Positions 1-11,760 of a stretch of 64,000 nt of DNA are shown piece after piece. Under the pieces are notes generated by a model. It was not told the DNA's origin. It was given only the letters and a program-made list of their open reading frames with translations, and did no database searches. The stretch covers positions 39,380,610 to 39,444,609 of the forward strand of contig CM060173.1 in the NCBI GenBank assembly GCA_030549775.1. The letters are read 5' to 3'. Numbering within the stretch: position 1 is the first letter of the stretch; every line of letters begins with the position of its first letter. The translations under genes and the position numbers were made by a program. This DNA comes from Tamarix chinensis (lineage: Eukaryota; Streptophyta; Magnoliopsida; Caryophyllales; Tamaricaceae).

Positions 1-830
1 GTGTGATTGCTTCTGAAGGATAGAGGATGAATATGAAAAACCTTAAGGTGATCCCTTAACTTTGTAAAATCTAAAAAGGAATTCTTGAGGGTGAAGTAGC
101 TAAGTTGGAAAGTGAGAAGAATACGTTGAAGTCTACCTCAATTTGTATAGACTTTCTAAAAGCCCAAGGTGCTAGCCTCAAAGAATTTCTTGAAAGAGAA
201 AAGCAATCAACTATGGAAGAAATAGAGTTGTTGAAGCCTAATGCTATATGTTTGGAAGATGGATTTTGAAAAGAAAGAAACTTGACTATTAATTATATTT
301 TTTGAATAAAAAATGCTTTGTAGATTCCAGGAAGTTTCAATGTAATATGATGCTAAAAAATCTTTGTTGGATTAAATAAACATACTTAAAAAACAGATAA
401 TCAGGTATGATGCCAAGTATGTAGATATGGAGAATTCCTTAGAAGAACAACGGGCTAAGACTAAACAACTACACTTGGAAGCTAAAGAGAAAAAGATAAT
501 AAATAGTATTGAAATAAGGTATCTTCACGAATAGCTGGCTAGGGCTAAGTAAGTGGTCGAGTCTTGTTAAAAAGATATGAATGAGCATATGGAGAAGACT
601 ATTGCTAATGAAAAAATGAGACACTCTCACGAAGATATAGATAAATACTTAGAGAGTGAGAATTTTTCACATTATGAAGGCCAGCTTTAGTCTTAGTGGT
701 ATGGTTAGTTCAAGACGTCAGTAGAGTGTGATTGACTTTGAAATTCCAATGGAGAATTATATAGTGGCCAAGGTCTAGAAAGTAAATATGTTCTTAAAGA
801 GGTTGATAGTGAAGAATATGACTCTTAAAA
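1..830 (+). pseudogene. Decayed coiled-coil coding remnant, unassigned
   Basis: Read on the plus strand in shifting frames, this stretch gives charged heptad-like peptides rich in Lys, Glu and Leu, for example EVAKLESEKNTLKS near 90-140 and further Glu/Lys-rich segments near 420-660. They are interrupted by stops and frameshifts. Such coiled coils occur in plant retrotransposon gag and transposon-derived proteins, but no diagnostic motif is present, so I assign no family. There is no usable start or splice structure. It could also be an exon of a dead host gene. Confidence 0.25.
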
Positions 831-1249
831 CACCCTCTTCTTTATTTTTATTTTTATTATAATATGTTCATACCTCTAATATATAAAATGAATCTATAAC
901 ATTTGCTCATATTTCTTTATATATAGCCTTTTCAATCCACTTATGCCGAGTATAAAATATTGTTATAATACTTAGAATGCACACACTTCAAATCTTTATT
1001 ATTCTTTGGCGTGGCTAACCAAAGTAGGGTTTGATTTAGACATCATTGGTTAATTATACCAATGTACCAACCAAAACCCTCAATATTGGGCTAAGTGGAT
1101 TGATTACATTGATTGAGGACCCACCATGGAAGCTTAGGCTTAGTAACTGAAAAGGCACTATATGTGTTTGAGTGGGCTCACTGGCCTTGGTACATTAACT
1201 AAGGATTCACCATATATCTTAGGCTTAGTGAATGAAAGAGTTTCTATCT
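831..1249. other. AT-rich spacer with a short direct repeat
   Basis: No coding signal was recognised. Two related segments of about 37 bp, at about 1,116-1,152 and 1,202-1,238, share the core CTTAGGCTTAGT and the preceding CACCAT. Their origin is unknown. Confidence 0.3.
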
Positions 1250-1520
1250 TTCATCTCATCAAGTGTGATAACCTTCTTTTTAGTCTATAGTGCCCAACAA
1301 CCTTACTTATCAAGCATCCTTTCGAAAATTCTAATTTCTTATACTCTTACTCAAAGAAAGCACCAAAAAACTGCTTGTGTTTATAAAGATCATTTTCATC
1401 ACGCAATTTGCGATTGGTACTTCAAGAATCAAAGGGTCAACATGACGCTCCACCATACTCAATCCTTCCTCATCTTTTTCTATGAAACTAACTTCCCATT
1501 CACTTATTCTTCCTTCTTGT
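1250..1520 (-). pseudogene. Tat-1 aspartic protease remnant (Ty3/gypsy)
   Basis: The minus strand encodes a degenerate retropepsin. A peptide beginning SFIEKDEEGLS (around 1,460-1,490) is followed by a hydrophobic stretch ending INTSSF. In intact Tat/Ogre-type elements this stretch carries the catalytic DNGSS-type motif, so the active-site Asp and Gly appear lost (DNG to INT). The segment lies just downstream, on the minus strand, of the gag zinc-binding remnant, as expected for gag-PR order. Stops and frameshifts surround it. Assignment rests on motif order and the flanking gag pieces. Confidence 0.5.
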
Positions 1521-1639
1521 TTGTTTCATGGAAGTCAAATCTTCTAATGTATGCCTTCAAGGTTGCATCACTTACTTCTACAAAGGAAACCCTTGAAATA
1601 GTATGAATAATCTTTTGTGGTTATTTACTTTAAGGGGTT

Positions 1640-3100
1640 GGAGGAAACTATCTAGCAACATCTATTTCTTATTTGATTGAGGTTTTTTGTGTATAAAATT
1701 TCAAACGACCCTTGCACACCAATTGTTTTACAACATCCCTTAATGATCGACACTTCTCTATAGTGTGCCCAAATTCCTCATGGTAGGCATATCATTTGTT
1801 AAGGTTTTTATGTTTTATGTTGGTTTGTATGGGAAAGAGCCTTAGAAATGTTCGCTGGATGTTTGTGATGTTGAATATATGTGAGATTATGACCACTAAT
1901 AGAGTTTATTTTTCAAATTTCCCAAGTGGACCCCATTAGATAATTAGGTATACTGTTGACTTTAAACCCTTTCAATCTATTTCTTTCCTATACATATCAT
2001 TATCCCTATCTCAACATTAAAGGTGCTTCTACTCTTCTAGCTATTGGACATATTGCTTTACTCATCTCTTTGACATTTATCCTCTTTTTCACATATTTTC
2101 TAAGAGAAGTGTAAGATTTATGTTTGGTTAAGTATAAATTCTCCACTAACTCTTTATCAATAAGTCCTCTTAAGAGGGAAGATCTGGCGATACCCTATCC
2201 AACTCATTGATCTATCAGACCTCTTTATCAAATCTATTAATAATGACAAAATATATTTTAACAATCCTATATACTATCTCATCAAGGAAGACAAATCCTT
2301 TTTGTGTCACCGACATGCATCAAATTTCTCAACAAAAACCATTGTGTGTAACAAGAAAGAATTTATTGATTCAACTATTAGATTTCCAAACCATCTTAAT
2401 GTTTCCCCTTAAAGTGCTCTATAATAATTTACATAATGTTTTTTCTCGTGCTCCAGCTAGTAACATAGAATTCTTGAATACATTCAAATGGTCTTCTAGA
2501 TCAGTGGAGCTATCAAATGATTTAAAATTCAAGATTCATATTCTTTGTGCTTGTGTTTTAGATATGTATTTCATGAAAGGTGCCTTCTAGCTACAACCAC
2601 CAGCATTATCTTTCTTTTCTTTCATAGCATCCAATGCCTTATACACCCTTTGATCTATCATTTTATTGATAAATTCCTCATTACCTCTAAAAGTCCAACG
2701 GACTTCTTGTATTTGGATCTCTTCTTCATCTCTGTCTTTCCATCAGACATCATGTCTTTTTTTTGTGTCATTTTACTTCATCTCCTTCCCAATTATCTTC
2801 ATTGCTTGAAGGTTAATGCCTTTTCTACCTTCTCTACCTCAAGGGGTTAAGGAACTCCTACTATTTGTCACTTTTATTCCTTTTGCTTTGGTTATCTTCC
2901 ATAGATTATGCTTCTTCTTCTAGGAATATTGCATTACAAAGTCTAGTTCTTAGCTCCCTTTTTGTACAATCTAAAGATTCCACTAAAGTTTCTTGAGTAG
3001 GTTGTTGATGTGTAACATGATAATGTTGATCCACAAGATAAAAAAGCTTACTAAGGGTGTGTGTACGAGGAGCTAACATGTCTAATACCATTTATTAAAT
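1640..3100 (-). pseudogene. Tat-1 gag remnant (Ty3/gypsy, Tat lineage)
   Basis: Reading the minus strand from 3,091 downward gives three gag pieces in order. First is an N-terminal charged region (about 2,600-3,091, including EEFINKMIDQRVYKAL). Next is the retrotransposon gag core, with SSTDLEDHLNVFKNSM near 2,450-2,530. Last is a C-terminal His/Cys segment, YAYHEEFGHTIEKCRSL near 1,735-1,800, which matches the conserved tail upstream of protease in Tat/Ogre elements. The frames are broken in several places. A 61-residue open piece at 2,906-3,091 is only part of it. Gag would form the virus-like particle. This copy cannot make a full protein. Confidence 0.55.
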
Positions 3101-3255
3101 ATATACCCAAATCTTGTGTTAGAAACTTGGATCTAAGTGATAGTGGCTAGATGTTCTTCCCTAGAAGGATCACAAGTACTAGGATCATGTCAATTGGAAG
3201 ATTGAGTGGAAGGCATAACTTTTTGTAAAAGTTCCCCATAGATGTCGCTTATTAT

Positions 3256-3610
3256 TGTTGGTGTTTTGTGAATTGATGAGTTCTTAGGAAGTAAGACTGA
3301 GGGTAAAATATAGAGGAGATATAAGATAGAAAAAGTAATAAAGTTGAATGATGATTTCTTATGTCTAAAATAAACACAATACCCCTCTATATAGGAGTAA
3401 AATGAGGGACGAGGGGAGGAAAAAAATAATGTGTTTGAGAAAAAGAAGCTGCCCTATCTTATGTAGAGAGCTAACCCACTTTGGGATTTGTACATGCTAA
3501 TATTCTATGACCAGTCTGATACTAAGGCATGCATTCTTTGAAGCTTTTTCTAGGCTGATTCTCATCATTTAGGCATCCATTTAAGGGCCTAATAGTCTTA
3601 GTTGAGGAAA
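3256..3610 (-). repeat. Probable LTR of Tat-1
   Basis: It begins TGTTGGTGTTTTGTG and is related over about 350 bp to the segment starting at 5,001, in the same orientation. A CTATATA box near 3,396 fits a minus-strand promoter. It sits directly upstream, on the minus strand, of the gag remnant, as a 5' LTR would. The distal end is uncertain. Confidence 0.45.
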
Positions 3611-3808
3611 AAATTATATTAATGTGTATTTATCAATGAACACGTGTTTATATTTCTTTTAATTTTTCAAATAATGAATGTATATTATCATTTTTAAAGG
3701 TATGCGTTAGTATTGTAAAGTATTTGTAATAATTTTTGGATACATATATATGTTTGCAAATATCTGTATTATACTAGAAACTTCATATTTTAGTTATGGA
3801 AAATATGT
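3611..3808. other. AT-rich spacer
   Basis: Nothing recognisable apart from low-complexity A/T runs. Confidence 0.3.
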
Positions 3809-4364
3809 ATTATAGTTAGGGCTGTGCAAAAAATCCGGGATCCGAAAATCCGATCCGATATTTAAAAATCCGATCCGACATTTCGGATATCCGAACCGAT
3901 TTTATTCTAAAAGGATATCCGACATTCGGATATCCGATTTTTTTTTGGATTATCCGATCCGAAAAAATATCCGATATTTTGTTGATTATTTCAATAATAC
4001 ACCATATTATTGTGTTTTTATAGTTTTAAGTTTTAAAATTTTATTTATTTTTATATTTAAAATATTTATAATAATATTTAAATACTTCTTTTAGATAAAA
4101 TAAGATATTTATATGAATATATATATGAATATTAATTGATATACGATCTTTATTTTTAAAAATATTATAGAAAAAGTTATTAAAATTGATAAAATAGTAT
4201 TTTCATACGGATATTGGATATATCCGAATCTGGTCTATATCCGGTCTATATTTTTCGGATATCCGCATCCCGGATATCCGGTCTAAAAAAATGCGGAGCG
4301 GATATCTGAAAAAAAATATCCGAATGGATACGGATATCCGGTTTTGCACACCCCTAATTATAGT
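3809..4364. mobile_element. hAT-type MITE with 8-bp target duplication
   Basis: The element occupies 3,817-4,356 (540 bp). Its ends are imperfect terminal inverted repeats: TAGGGCTGTGCAAAA on the left, and TTTTGCACACCCCTA on the right, which is the complement of TAGGGGTGTGCAAAA. It is flanked by a perfect 8-bp direct repeat ATTATAGT (3,809-3,816 and 4,357-4,364), the size made by hAT transposases. The subterminal 120 bp on each side are packed with GGATATCC and ATCCGATCC motifs that are self-complementary. The centre is AT-rich and non-coding. It would need a hAT transposase supplied in trans. Confidence 0.85.
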
Positions 4365-4931
4365 ATTAGAGAAAGTGTATTTTGGGTATGAAGAATGAAT
4401 CATGTATATTATAATTATGTAAAAAAATTATTATAGTACTCAAGAATGTGTATTAGAATTAGAGAATGAAGAATATGTTCAATGTATAATGTGTTTTTAT
4501 ATTCTATAAAATATGTATTCTAAAGTATAACAATAAGAGTGTTTATTTATAGAGCAAACCTTGAGAAAAAAGTTTCATGTAATAACTTAAATTAAAGATG
4601 TTTTGTTTTAAAGTGCTCATTTCTTTTTATGTGAGAATGGGGATCGCCTATGAATAGGAAAGAGAACAACTAAAGTGTTGAGGGAAAAAAATCTATTATC
4701 ACATTTCCAAACAAAGTTAAATAAATATATAAAATTGCCATTGTTACCACCTTACTTGGTGGAAATAGTAGACACAAATTGTCAAATGTATCTACGAAGA
4801 ATTAAGATATATAATTTTCCTATAAATAGGAAGTTTAATTAGAGCATATAAAGCCTTTAGCTCTACATTGCTCACCTCATTTTAAGATCAGATCAAATAA
4901 GCATAAATAAGATAAGATAATATTAGATTAT
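4365..4931. other. AT-rich spacer
   Basis: No gene or repeat boundary was recognised. Base composition is strongly AT. Confidence 0.3.
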
Positions 4932-4934
4932 AGT

Positions 4935-5000
<66 letters not shown>
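4932..5000. repeat. (TA)n / (TAA)n microsatellite
   Basis: A run of TA, then ATGT units, then about 14 TAA units ends exactly where the LTR-like segment at 5,001 begins. Confidence 0.8.
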
Positions 5001-5375
5001 TGTTAGTGTTTTGTGAACTAATGGGTTCATAGGAAAGTAGAACAATACTAAGTAATAAAAGAGTAACTTGGGGAAAATTCGGAGGAAAGAGGAGATAACA
5101 AAAGTGAGAGAGGTGTATTATGATTTATGATCCCTTAAAATGGATACAAAACCCCATATATATAAGTGTAGAGTGAGGTAAAAGGAAGAGGAAAAAATAT
5201 TGTGCGGTTGAGGACAGCAAATTGCAAGTCCTAAGTAGAAGACCGGCCCATCAAAGGAATGGCATATGCTACTAGCTCGGGACTGGTCTGAAACAAAGAT
5301 GAGTATGCTTGGAGTATTTTTGGGCTGACATTCATTCGTTGGGTCGGCAATCTAAGGTAAAGTGATAATAGTCAA
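5001..5375 (-). repeat. Second LTR-like copy related to 3,256
   Basis: It begins TGTTAGTGTTTTGTG and aligns with the segment at 3,256, including the GATGAG/GTTC(A/T)TAGGAA block and a TATATATA box near 5,155. No internal domain lies next to it, so it may be a solo LTR. The far end is uncertain. Confidence 0.4.
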
Positions 5376-5924
5376 GGTTTGGAAAGAAAATTTGAATCCT
5401 AGAGAAATAAGTTATTTTATGTGAATTCACTTAGAAAAGAAGGCATATATGGTTCAAAAGCTTACTATGGGACATGGTGAATCTCAACATGCCACGTTGG
5501 TTGTTGGGAAAAACATTAGTTTCTTGCTCCATTCACATCTAGTCATGTAGATATATGTTCTCTACATCAAAATTAACACAAAAATTTTTCGCTCATTTTA
5601 TCTCTGCCTTATGATCCTATTGTAGTTATATTCAAAGTGTTTTAGAATAATGTAGATTGAAAGGATCTAATCCAAAAATAGGAATTCACAAGATTATGGC
5701 CAATAAAGATTAAATCGCACATCTAAACAATTAATGAAAAACCATGTATCTTTATTCTAGCTCTCAAGTAATTGTAGGATGATTAAACTAATCAATCAAT
5801 AAATTACATAAATCTACAATTCTTTTGTAATAGAGAATTACATGGAGAAGAAGAAGTGATTGGGTCGCATTATTTCAATGGATAGGGTTCCTATATGACA
5901 TGTAAAGACTTCTATAAAAAACCT
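5376..5924 (-). other. Probable 3' flank or LTR of Cop-2
   Basis: Non-coding. By position it lies just downstream (minus strand) of the copia RNase H terminus, where a 3' LTR is expected. I could not find paired ends. Confidence 0.25.
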
Positions 5925-6180
5925 TGACTTAACAAAGGACCTCATGACCTATAAACACCAACCAAGTTTGAGAAACACTGAAACTTACCTACGGTCAGTG
6001 GCTTCATCAGCATATTGGCTAAATCATCCAAAGTACCCATTTTCCCTTCACACAACTTTGCTTATAGAAACAATACCTCGGATAAAATATTACCTGATGT
6101 TAATGTGCTTTTTTCAATTACGGAAATAATTCTAATTATTTGCTAAACACATAACACTCTAGCTATCCCCACAAACAATT
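5925..6180 (-). pseudogene. Cop-2: C-terminus of Ty1/copia pol (RNase H end)
   Basis: The minus strand encodes GTLDDLANMLMKPLTVGKF followed by a short segment ending LVGVYRS. This corresponds to the conserved copia RNase H tail of the form ADxLTKPLxxxKF...LxGV. A frameshift separates it from upstream residues, and the rest of pol is missing because LX-4 starts at 6,191. Only the last 40-50 residues of pol are seen. Confidence 0.55.
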
Positions 6181-6190
6181 ATAGCTCCAT

Positions 6191-6755
6191 TGTAATACCC
6201 AAAAAATTTAAAACCTAGAATTTAATAATTAATCCTCATTTGGAATAATTTAATTTTTAAATTATTAATTTAATTATTTTGTGGAATTATGATTTTTAAA
6301 AATGAATATATTTACTTAATAAATTAAAATATATATTTTATTATTTTATCAAAATTGTTTTATTTAAATAAATTTTCAAACCCATATTTTACTTAAATTA
6401 TCCTCTTAAATTAATATATTAAATTTTCAATAAATAAATTTATTAAAATAATTTATCCATCTAAATAATTAAATATCTTAATTCCAAAAATTGTTTTATT
6501 TTTATTTTTCCCATTTTCCATTTTCCTTTTCCCCTTTTCTTTCTCATTTTTCCTTTCTTTTTCCTTCATTTTTCCTTTTTCTTCTTTTCTTCCTCCTTAG
6601 GCCGCCCCGTTTGCTTCTCTCTCCCCCCTGTTGGGCCGCTAGCCCTCTTTCTATATCCCTTCCTTGCCATCCAGCTTGGCTTCCTTCTTTCTTTCTTTCC
6701 TTTTCTTTTCCGGTTGGGCTAGCCTCACAACCCCCTTCCCTCCTCCTCCCTTGTG
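6191..6755 (+). mobile_element. LX-4: 5' (U3) fragment of an LX long LTR
   Basis: It starts TGTAATACCC and continues ATTTAAAACCTA. This closely matches the complemented right end of LX-2 at 12,069 (TGTAATCCCCTAAAA...TTTAAAACCTA). An AT-rich stretch then gives way to a long polypyrimidine run and a GGGCCGCTAGCCC block, as in the first kb of LX-3. At about 6,755 it abuts an oppositely oriented LX-1 piece. Open reading through the pyrimidine run (6,491-6,766) is compositional. Confidence 0.6.
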
Positions 6756-6929
6756 AGCACCCATGAAATGAGTGATCAGTACGCTACGTACTAAGTAAGG
6801 TAACTATGCACTAAGGCAAAATAAACAAAGCATAAAGCATGAAATGATCATATAAGCAACATCCAATAATACAGGTAATGAAGGCCGACTATGGTCCAGA
6901 TAGATTTGTTCTTTGTATCTTTAGTAAAT
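6756..6929 (-). mobile_element. LX-1, downstream part (left of nested LX-2)
   Basis: The complement of this segment aligns with LX-3 at about 19,490-19,650. Shared blocks include TATGTGATCATGCTT-like sequence, AGTACGNAGNGTACTGA and TTTCATGGGTGCT. Joining it to the sequence right of LX-2 restores a continuous alignment to LX-3, so LX-2 interrupted this LTR. The final 400 bp or so expected after TTTCATGGGTGCT are missing. Confidence 0.65.
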
Positions 6930-7496
6930 ATAATTGTAACACCCCTAAAATTCACTACTGAAAATTTTCGTTTTATTAAGAGATTAGCGGAAGCAAAATA
7001 ATAAATTGTGAATTTTGGGGATATTACCGCCACACTTAGTACCAGACCGATTCACTCATACCGTTCCATTACCAAGTGCTAAGGCTAAAAAAATGAAATA
7101 CAATCTAAAAGAAATTCAACATACTTAAATCAGAGTAGCGTATCAAATCATTTACAAGAATAAAATCCACCAGTGGTGGTTACATTAACAACATTAGCAT
7201 TAAAACCAGGAATTTAAAAGAGAAGTATAAAAACCCTTAAATAGGCAGGGGCCCCACGAGTAGAATCCTTTAGTACTATGTACTGAGTTACCCTTTAATA
7301 CCACACTTAAAAAAAGCCCGCAATGCAACATATAATGCAAGCTATATACATATGTAATGAGAGGTGCATACATAACAATCACATATATAACAAGGCTGCC
7401 ACATATCAACGAGTTATAAAAGTACGATCGATACTTTTGGGCCTTAAGCCATTAGTCCATCATTATTCAATCATTTATCTGGTTATATCCAAGGGA

Positions 7497-8110
7497 GTGC
7501 GGAAACCCCACTATTATAGCCGGTGGACCGGAATACATACAGGGCAGAACGCTCCTGGCCACTATTATTCGCTGGTGGACCGGTCTAGCCCTGACTCACA
7601 AGGTGTTCCACTATAAGTAATTAATATCTTTCCATAATTTATTCACATCCAATGCTTGTTTTATTGAGCTCGGGACCCCCACTATTTTAGCCGATGGACC
7701 GGGATATATATAATAATCATCCAGTGCAAAACGCTCTTGGACCACTATTATATCCGGTGGACCGGTACTCAATATCACCTGCCAGGGCAACACGCTCTTG
7801 GGCCACTATTATATCCGGTGGACCGGTACTCAATATCACCTGCCAGGGCAACACGCTCCTAGGCCACTATTATAACCGGTGGATCGATACTCAATATCAT
7901 AAGTCAACTGGGCCCGGCTCATTAATCTTTCACTTTCATAATTAGTGTTTTTCCTTTCTTTAGTCAGCACAACAATTCTATTTATTTGCCTCAGACGGGA
8001 GATCAAGAACCCGGGACACAAAGGTACACCGGTCGTACCGGTGCATACAAGCCACTCAGTACCCTTCAACCACGAACCTAGGGACGTAAAGGTACCCTGG
8101 TCGTGCTGGT
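7497..8110. repeat. CCGGTGGACCGG minisatellite array in LX-2
   Basis: Repeated units pair the box CCACTATTAT with CCGGTGGACCGG, separated by spacers carrying ACGCTCCTGGCC or ACGCTCTTGG. Two units at 7,742 and 7,803 are a near-exact 61-bp tandem pair. Further down, two units at about 8,015 and 8,085 share AAAGGTACNCNGGTCGTNCNGGTGCAT-like sequence. The core CCGGT-GG-ACCGG can fold on itself. Confidence 0.8.
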
Positions 8111-8479
8111 GCATAAAGCTACTCAATACCCTACCGACAAGGACACCTAATTCATAAGTATGCATACCCTCTAAATAGGTCCGTAGAGTAAGATATAGGG
8201 CTTGCCTAGGGCACAAAGACACACCACCAATACCAGAATAATCGTGGGCTAAACCACGTCTTTAGGGTAGCGACCCCTAAAGAGCCACCATTCCCGATCT
8301 CGAGGTCTTTCACTTTAAGTATTAGTGTCTTAATTAAGGTGATCAACAAAAAGCACAATAATCAGATACTTATTCACTTTCAATCGTTTTGATATCATTA
8401 GTCATTTCTTATTCAGACGGTTATCCAAGATATCACAGAGAAACCATTAAGGCCATCATAATCTCATATAATTCTGAAT

Positions 8480-10020
8480 TATGATTTGTTCTCGTGATAC
8501 TTACTAATTATCAAATACTCTTACCTTGCTAATCAGCATTATTTGAATCATATTATTTACCCCTTACCTATATAATTGCTAAGTCATCCCTTCCTTACTT
8601 GACAAATTACCCTATTACCCTTTAGGCTGCATAATTTTTAAATTACCCCTTATCCGATTTAGGTTACCAAGTTATCTCCTACTCTTTTTAGATCACCATT
8701 CAACCCTCATAATTGCTACACTTAACATGTCTCTCATTTGGTTGGTTAGATTACCAATTTGCCATTTTCTTTTATTACAATCAACAACTTGCCCTTTTGT
8801 TGGATAAATTACCCACCTTCGCTATCATGATTACCAATTTACCCCTTTAGTAGGTTAAATAATTACTAACTCACCCTTTAGTCGATTAAATTACCAAATT
8901 GCCCTTTTCCATCATCATAATTACCGAATAGGTTACCAAGTTATCTCCTACTCTTTTTAGATCACCATTCACCCCTCATAATTGCTACACTTAACATGTC
9001 TCTCATTTGGTTGGTTAGATTACCAAATTGTCATTTTCTTTTATTACAATCAACAACTTGCCCTTTAGTTGGATAAATTACCCACCTTCGCTATCATGAT
9101 TACCAATTTACCCCTTTAGTAGGTTAAATAATTACTAACTCGCCCTTTAGTCGATTAAATTACCAAATTGCCCTTTTCCACCATCATAATTACCGAATTG
9201 TCCCTTAGTTGGTCAAACCCTTCTCAATTATTATAATTACCATTTTACCCTTCTCCATTATTATAAACACCAATTTACCCTTCTCCATAATTATAATTAC
9301 CAATTTACCCTTCTCCATTTTTATAAATATTATGTTGCCCTTCTATAATCATAATTTAATTACTAAATTATCCTTCGCCGTTTTTATAATTACCAAGTTA
9401 CATCTTACTCCCAAATTTGCCATAAACATCCTTTTATTTACAAAATTGCCCTTCTAGCCCTTACTTCCAAATTACCATAATATCATTTTATTTATAAAAA
9501 TTACCATTTTACCCCCTTTACATCCAAATTTACCATATTACCCTTTTGCTTGCAAATTACCATAATACCCTTTACATCTAAAATTACTATTTTACCCCTT
9601 TCTTACAAATTACCATTTTGCCATTCTCTTCTAAAATTACCATTTTATCTCTTACCTCTAAAATTACCACAATACCCCTTTACTTATAAAATTACCATTT
9701 TGCCATTTAATCATAAAATTACCATATTGCCTTTTTACCTCCAAAATTACCATAATACCCATTTTTCTTACAACTTACAATTTTATCCTTTTACTAGTAA
9801 AATTATCATTTCACCCTTTTCTTTTGAAATTACCATAATTTCCTTTTACTTACAAAATCACTGTTTTGCCCCTTTCTTCTAGAATTACCAAAATATCATT
9901 TTACTTACAAAAATTACCGTTTTACCCCTTTTACTCCAAAATTTTCAAAATACCCTTTAACTTATAAAATTACCATTTTACCCCTTTATTACACCACTTT
10001 TATGAATTTACCACCACTGC
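8480..10020. repeat. TTACC(A/C)-N-TTACCC degenerate minisatellite in LX-2
   Basis: Dozens of diverged units of about 22-32 bp carry the core AATTACCATTTTACCC or AATTACCAAATTGCCC. Inside lies a clean tandem duplication of 269 bp: copy one 8,661-8,929, copy two 8,930-9,198, with only a few differences. Open frames through it (9,209-9,457 and 9,550-9,882) reflect the repeat period and are not genes. Confidence 0.8.
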
Positions 10021-10639
10021 ATAAAATACTAATATTAGTACTTCATTCTTATCATCTAACTCGGCCAACTTGTCATTATTCAACATAATACTCATTAGCA
10101 ACTACATATACTTACATAGGCATATTACTAAAATACCCTTAGGCTCATAATAATATTATTCATGCATTAATGACATAATACATCATAGACAAGCATTTAA
10201 CATTTCCATCAATAATCAAACTCCTTCCTTAAGTATCATCTCTACACATGGCACAAAAGCTATCATATTTTTCTTTTTATCAATCAATATAAGTAACCAC
10301 ATATATCATACTAGGCAACAAATAACATGCATAAAATCATACTACAATCCCTAATGTACTAGCATACGTTTTTCCATGCGTTTAAGTGGGGTTTAACGAT
10401 TACCTTAATCCCACAAAAATTGAACCTTACTGGTATTCCGGTTAAAGATTCAAACTTTAATTAGCAACTCAACACCTAAAAAAATAATATCAATAATTAT
10501 TATATTAGAAGTAGGAAATTAAAAGGATAAAACTTTATGAAAACTTAATTAATAATAATACACTTTATTTAACTATTAATATACCTCAAAGATTTAAACA
10601 AATAAATTCCAAATCAATGTGGAGCTCACGCTGCATGAA

Positions 10640-11760
10640 CAACGTGAGCCACAAGCAGCCTAAAGGGGGAAAAAGGGTCAAAGTTGGTGAGGTAGAAGGG
10701 AGGGGGAGATGGTTTGGTTTGGGGCCTTTAGGTTAGGAAATGAGGTAGTTGGAGGAGAATTGGAGGCGAGGGAAGGGTGCAGGAGTGAATAGAGGGTGTA
10801 GGTGGAGGCTGGGGATGGGTTGTTGGCGGCCAAGGGTGGCAGAGATGGCAGAGGCGAGGCGGCAAAGGGGGCCGTCGGGGTGGACTAGGCTGAGAAGGAA
10901 TGAAAAGGAAAGGGAAAAATGGAGGTGTGAGGGGGCTTGTTTCGGCCAAACAAGGTATGGGGGTGGTAGAGGAGGTTGCAGGGTGTGGATTGGTGGTTTG
11001 GGTGGTGGTAGAGGTGGTCGGAAGGCGGCAAACGGGGTGGTTGGAGGTGGCCTGCCGATAAGGGAGAAAAGTGGGGAGGAAAAGAAGAGGGGGAGAAGGG
11101 AGGAAGTGCAGGGGCTCGAGGGGGTGGTGTGATGGTGCAGGGCAGTAGCAAGTGGTGGCAGAAGGCGACGCAGGGGGTTCAATGCGGCGGTGTAAGCGGC
11201 GGAGGGTGGCGGTGGTGCAAAAATCGAGAAAAATGGGAGGAGGAGTTCGGGGAAGGAGAAGAAGGCTCGAAAATATGGGGCACGAAGGGCTGGTGAGGGT
11301 AAGAAAAAGGAGAGGGAGAGACAGGAGGAGTAGGTGGCTGGCCGGGGCTGTAGTAGGGCGGTAGGGGTGGTCGGTTGGTAGGGAGAGGGGAGGGAAGAAG
11401 AAGGAAAGGAAAAGGGCATGCGGACTAGGGATGCAAGGATTAGCTTGGTTCGAAATAGGAAAAAAATGAAGGGGGAGAGAGAGGAAGAGAGAGCAAGTGC
11501 GGTGGCAGGCGGCCGCAGTTGTAGGGCGGCTCGGTGGTGGCAGGTATGGAGTCGAAACGGCAACTGGTCGGGCACGAGCAAAGAGAAGAAAGAAAGGAAG
11601 GAGGGGGAGCAAACCGGTAGGCGTAGGGGAGAAAAGATCGGCTAGTCCGGTCTGGGAAAAAGGAAAATAAAGAACGATTGGGCTGGGCTGCAACGTGCGT
11701 GGGAGGGGGGAAACAGGCCTATGGCCCAGGCGCGAAGGGAGGGGGAGAACTTAAAATAAT
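10640..11760 (-). other. GC-skewed leader region of LX-2
   Basis: The plus strand is G-rich and the minus strand C/T-rich. Long overlapping open frames appear on both strands (for example 321 residues at 10,728-11,693, minus), composed almost only of Pro, Ser, Leu and Thr or of Gly and Arg. Comparable Pro-rich DNA occupies the same place in LX-3 (about 17,640-18,130). I read it as the LTR's pyrimidine-rich U3/R region with compositional frames. Confidence 0.6.

Noticed and set aside
2207..2850. Plus-strand open frames of 127 and 101 residues
   Set aside because: They are antisense to the Tat-1 gag, which carries the recognisable motifs.
7497..8110. Possible CRISPR-like repeat array
   Set aside because: Spacers are themselves repetitive and vary in length, the unit recurs in three LTRs, and the context is a plant genome.
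10728..11693. 321- and 282-residue minus-strand open frames and several plus-strand frames
   Set aside because: They overlap in many frames, use almost only Pro/Ser/Leu/Thr or Gly/Arg, and lie in the GC-skewed leader of LX-2. They have no domain and no counterpart of fixed frame in LX-3.
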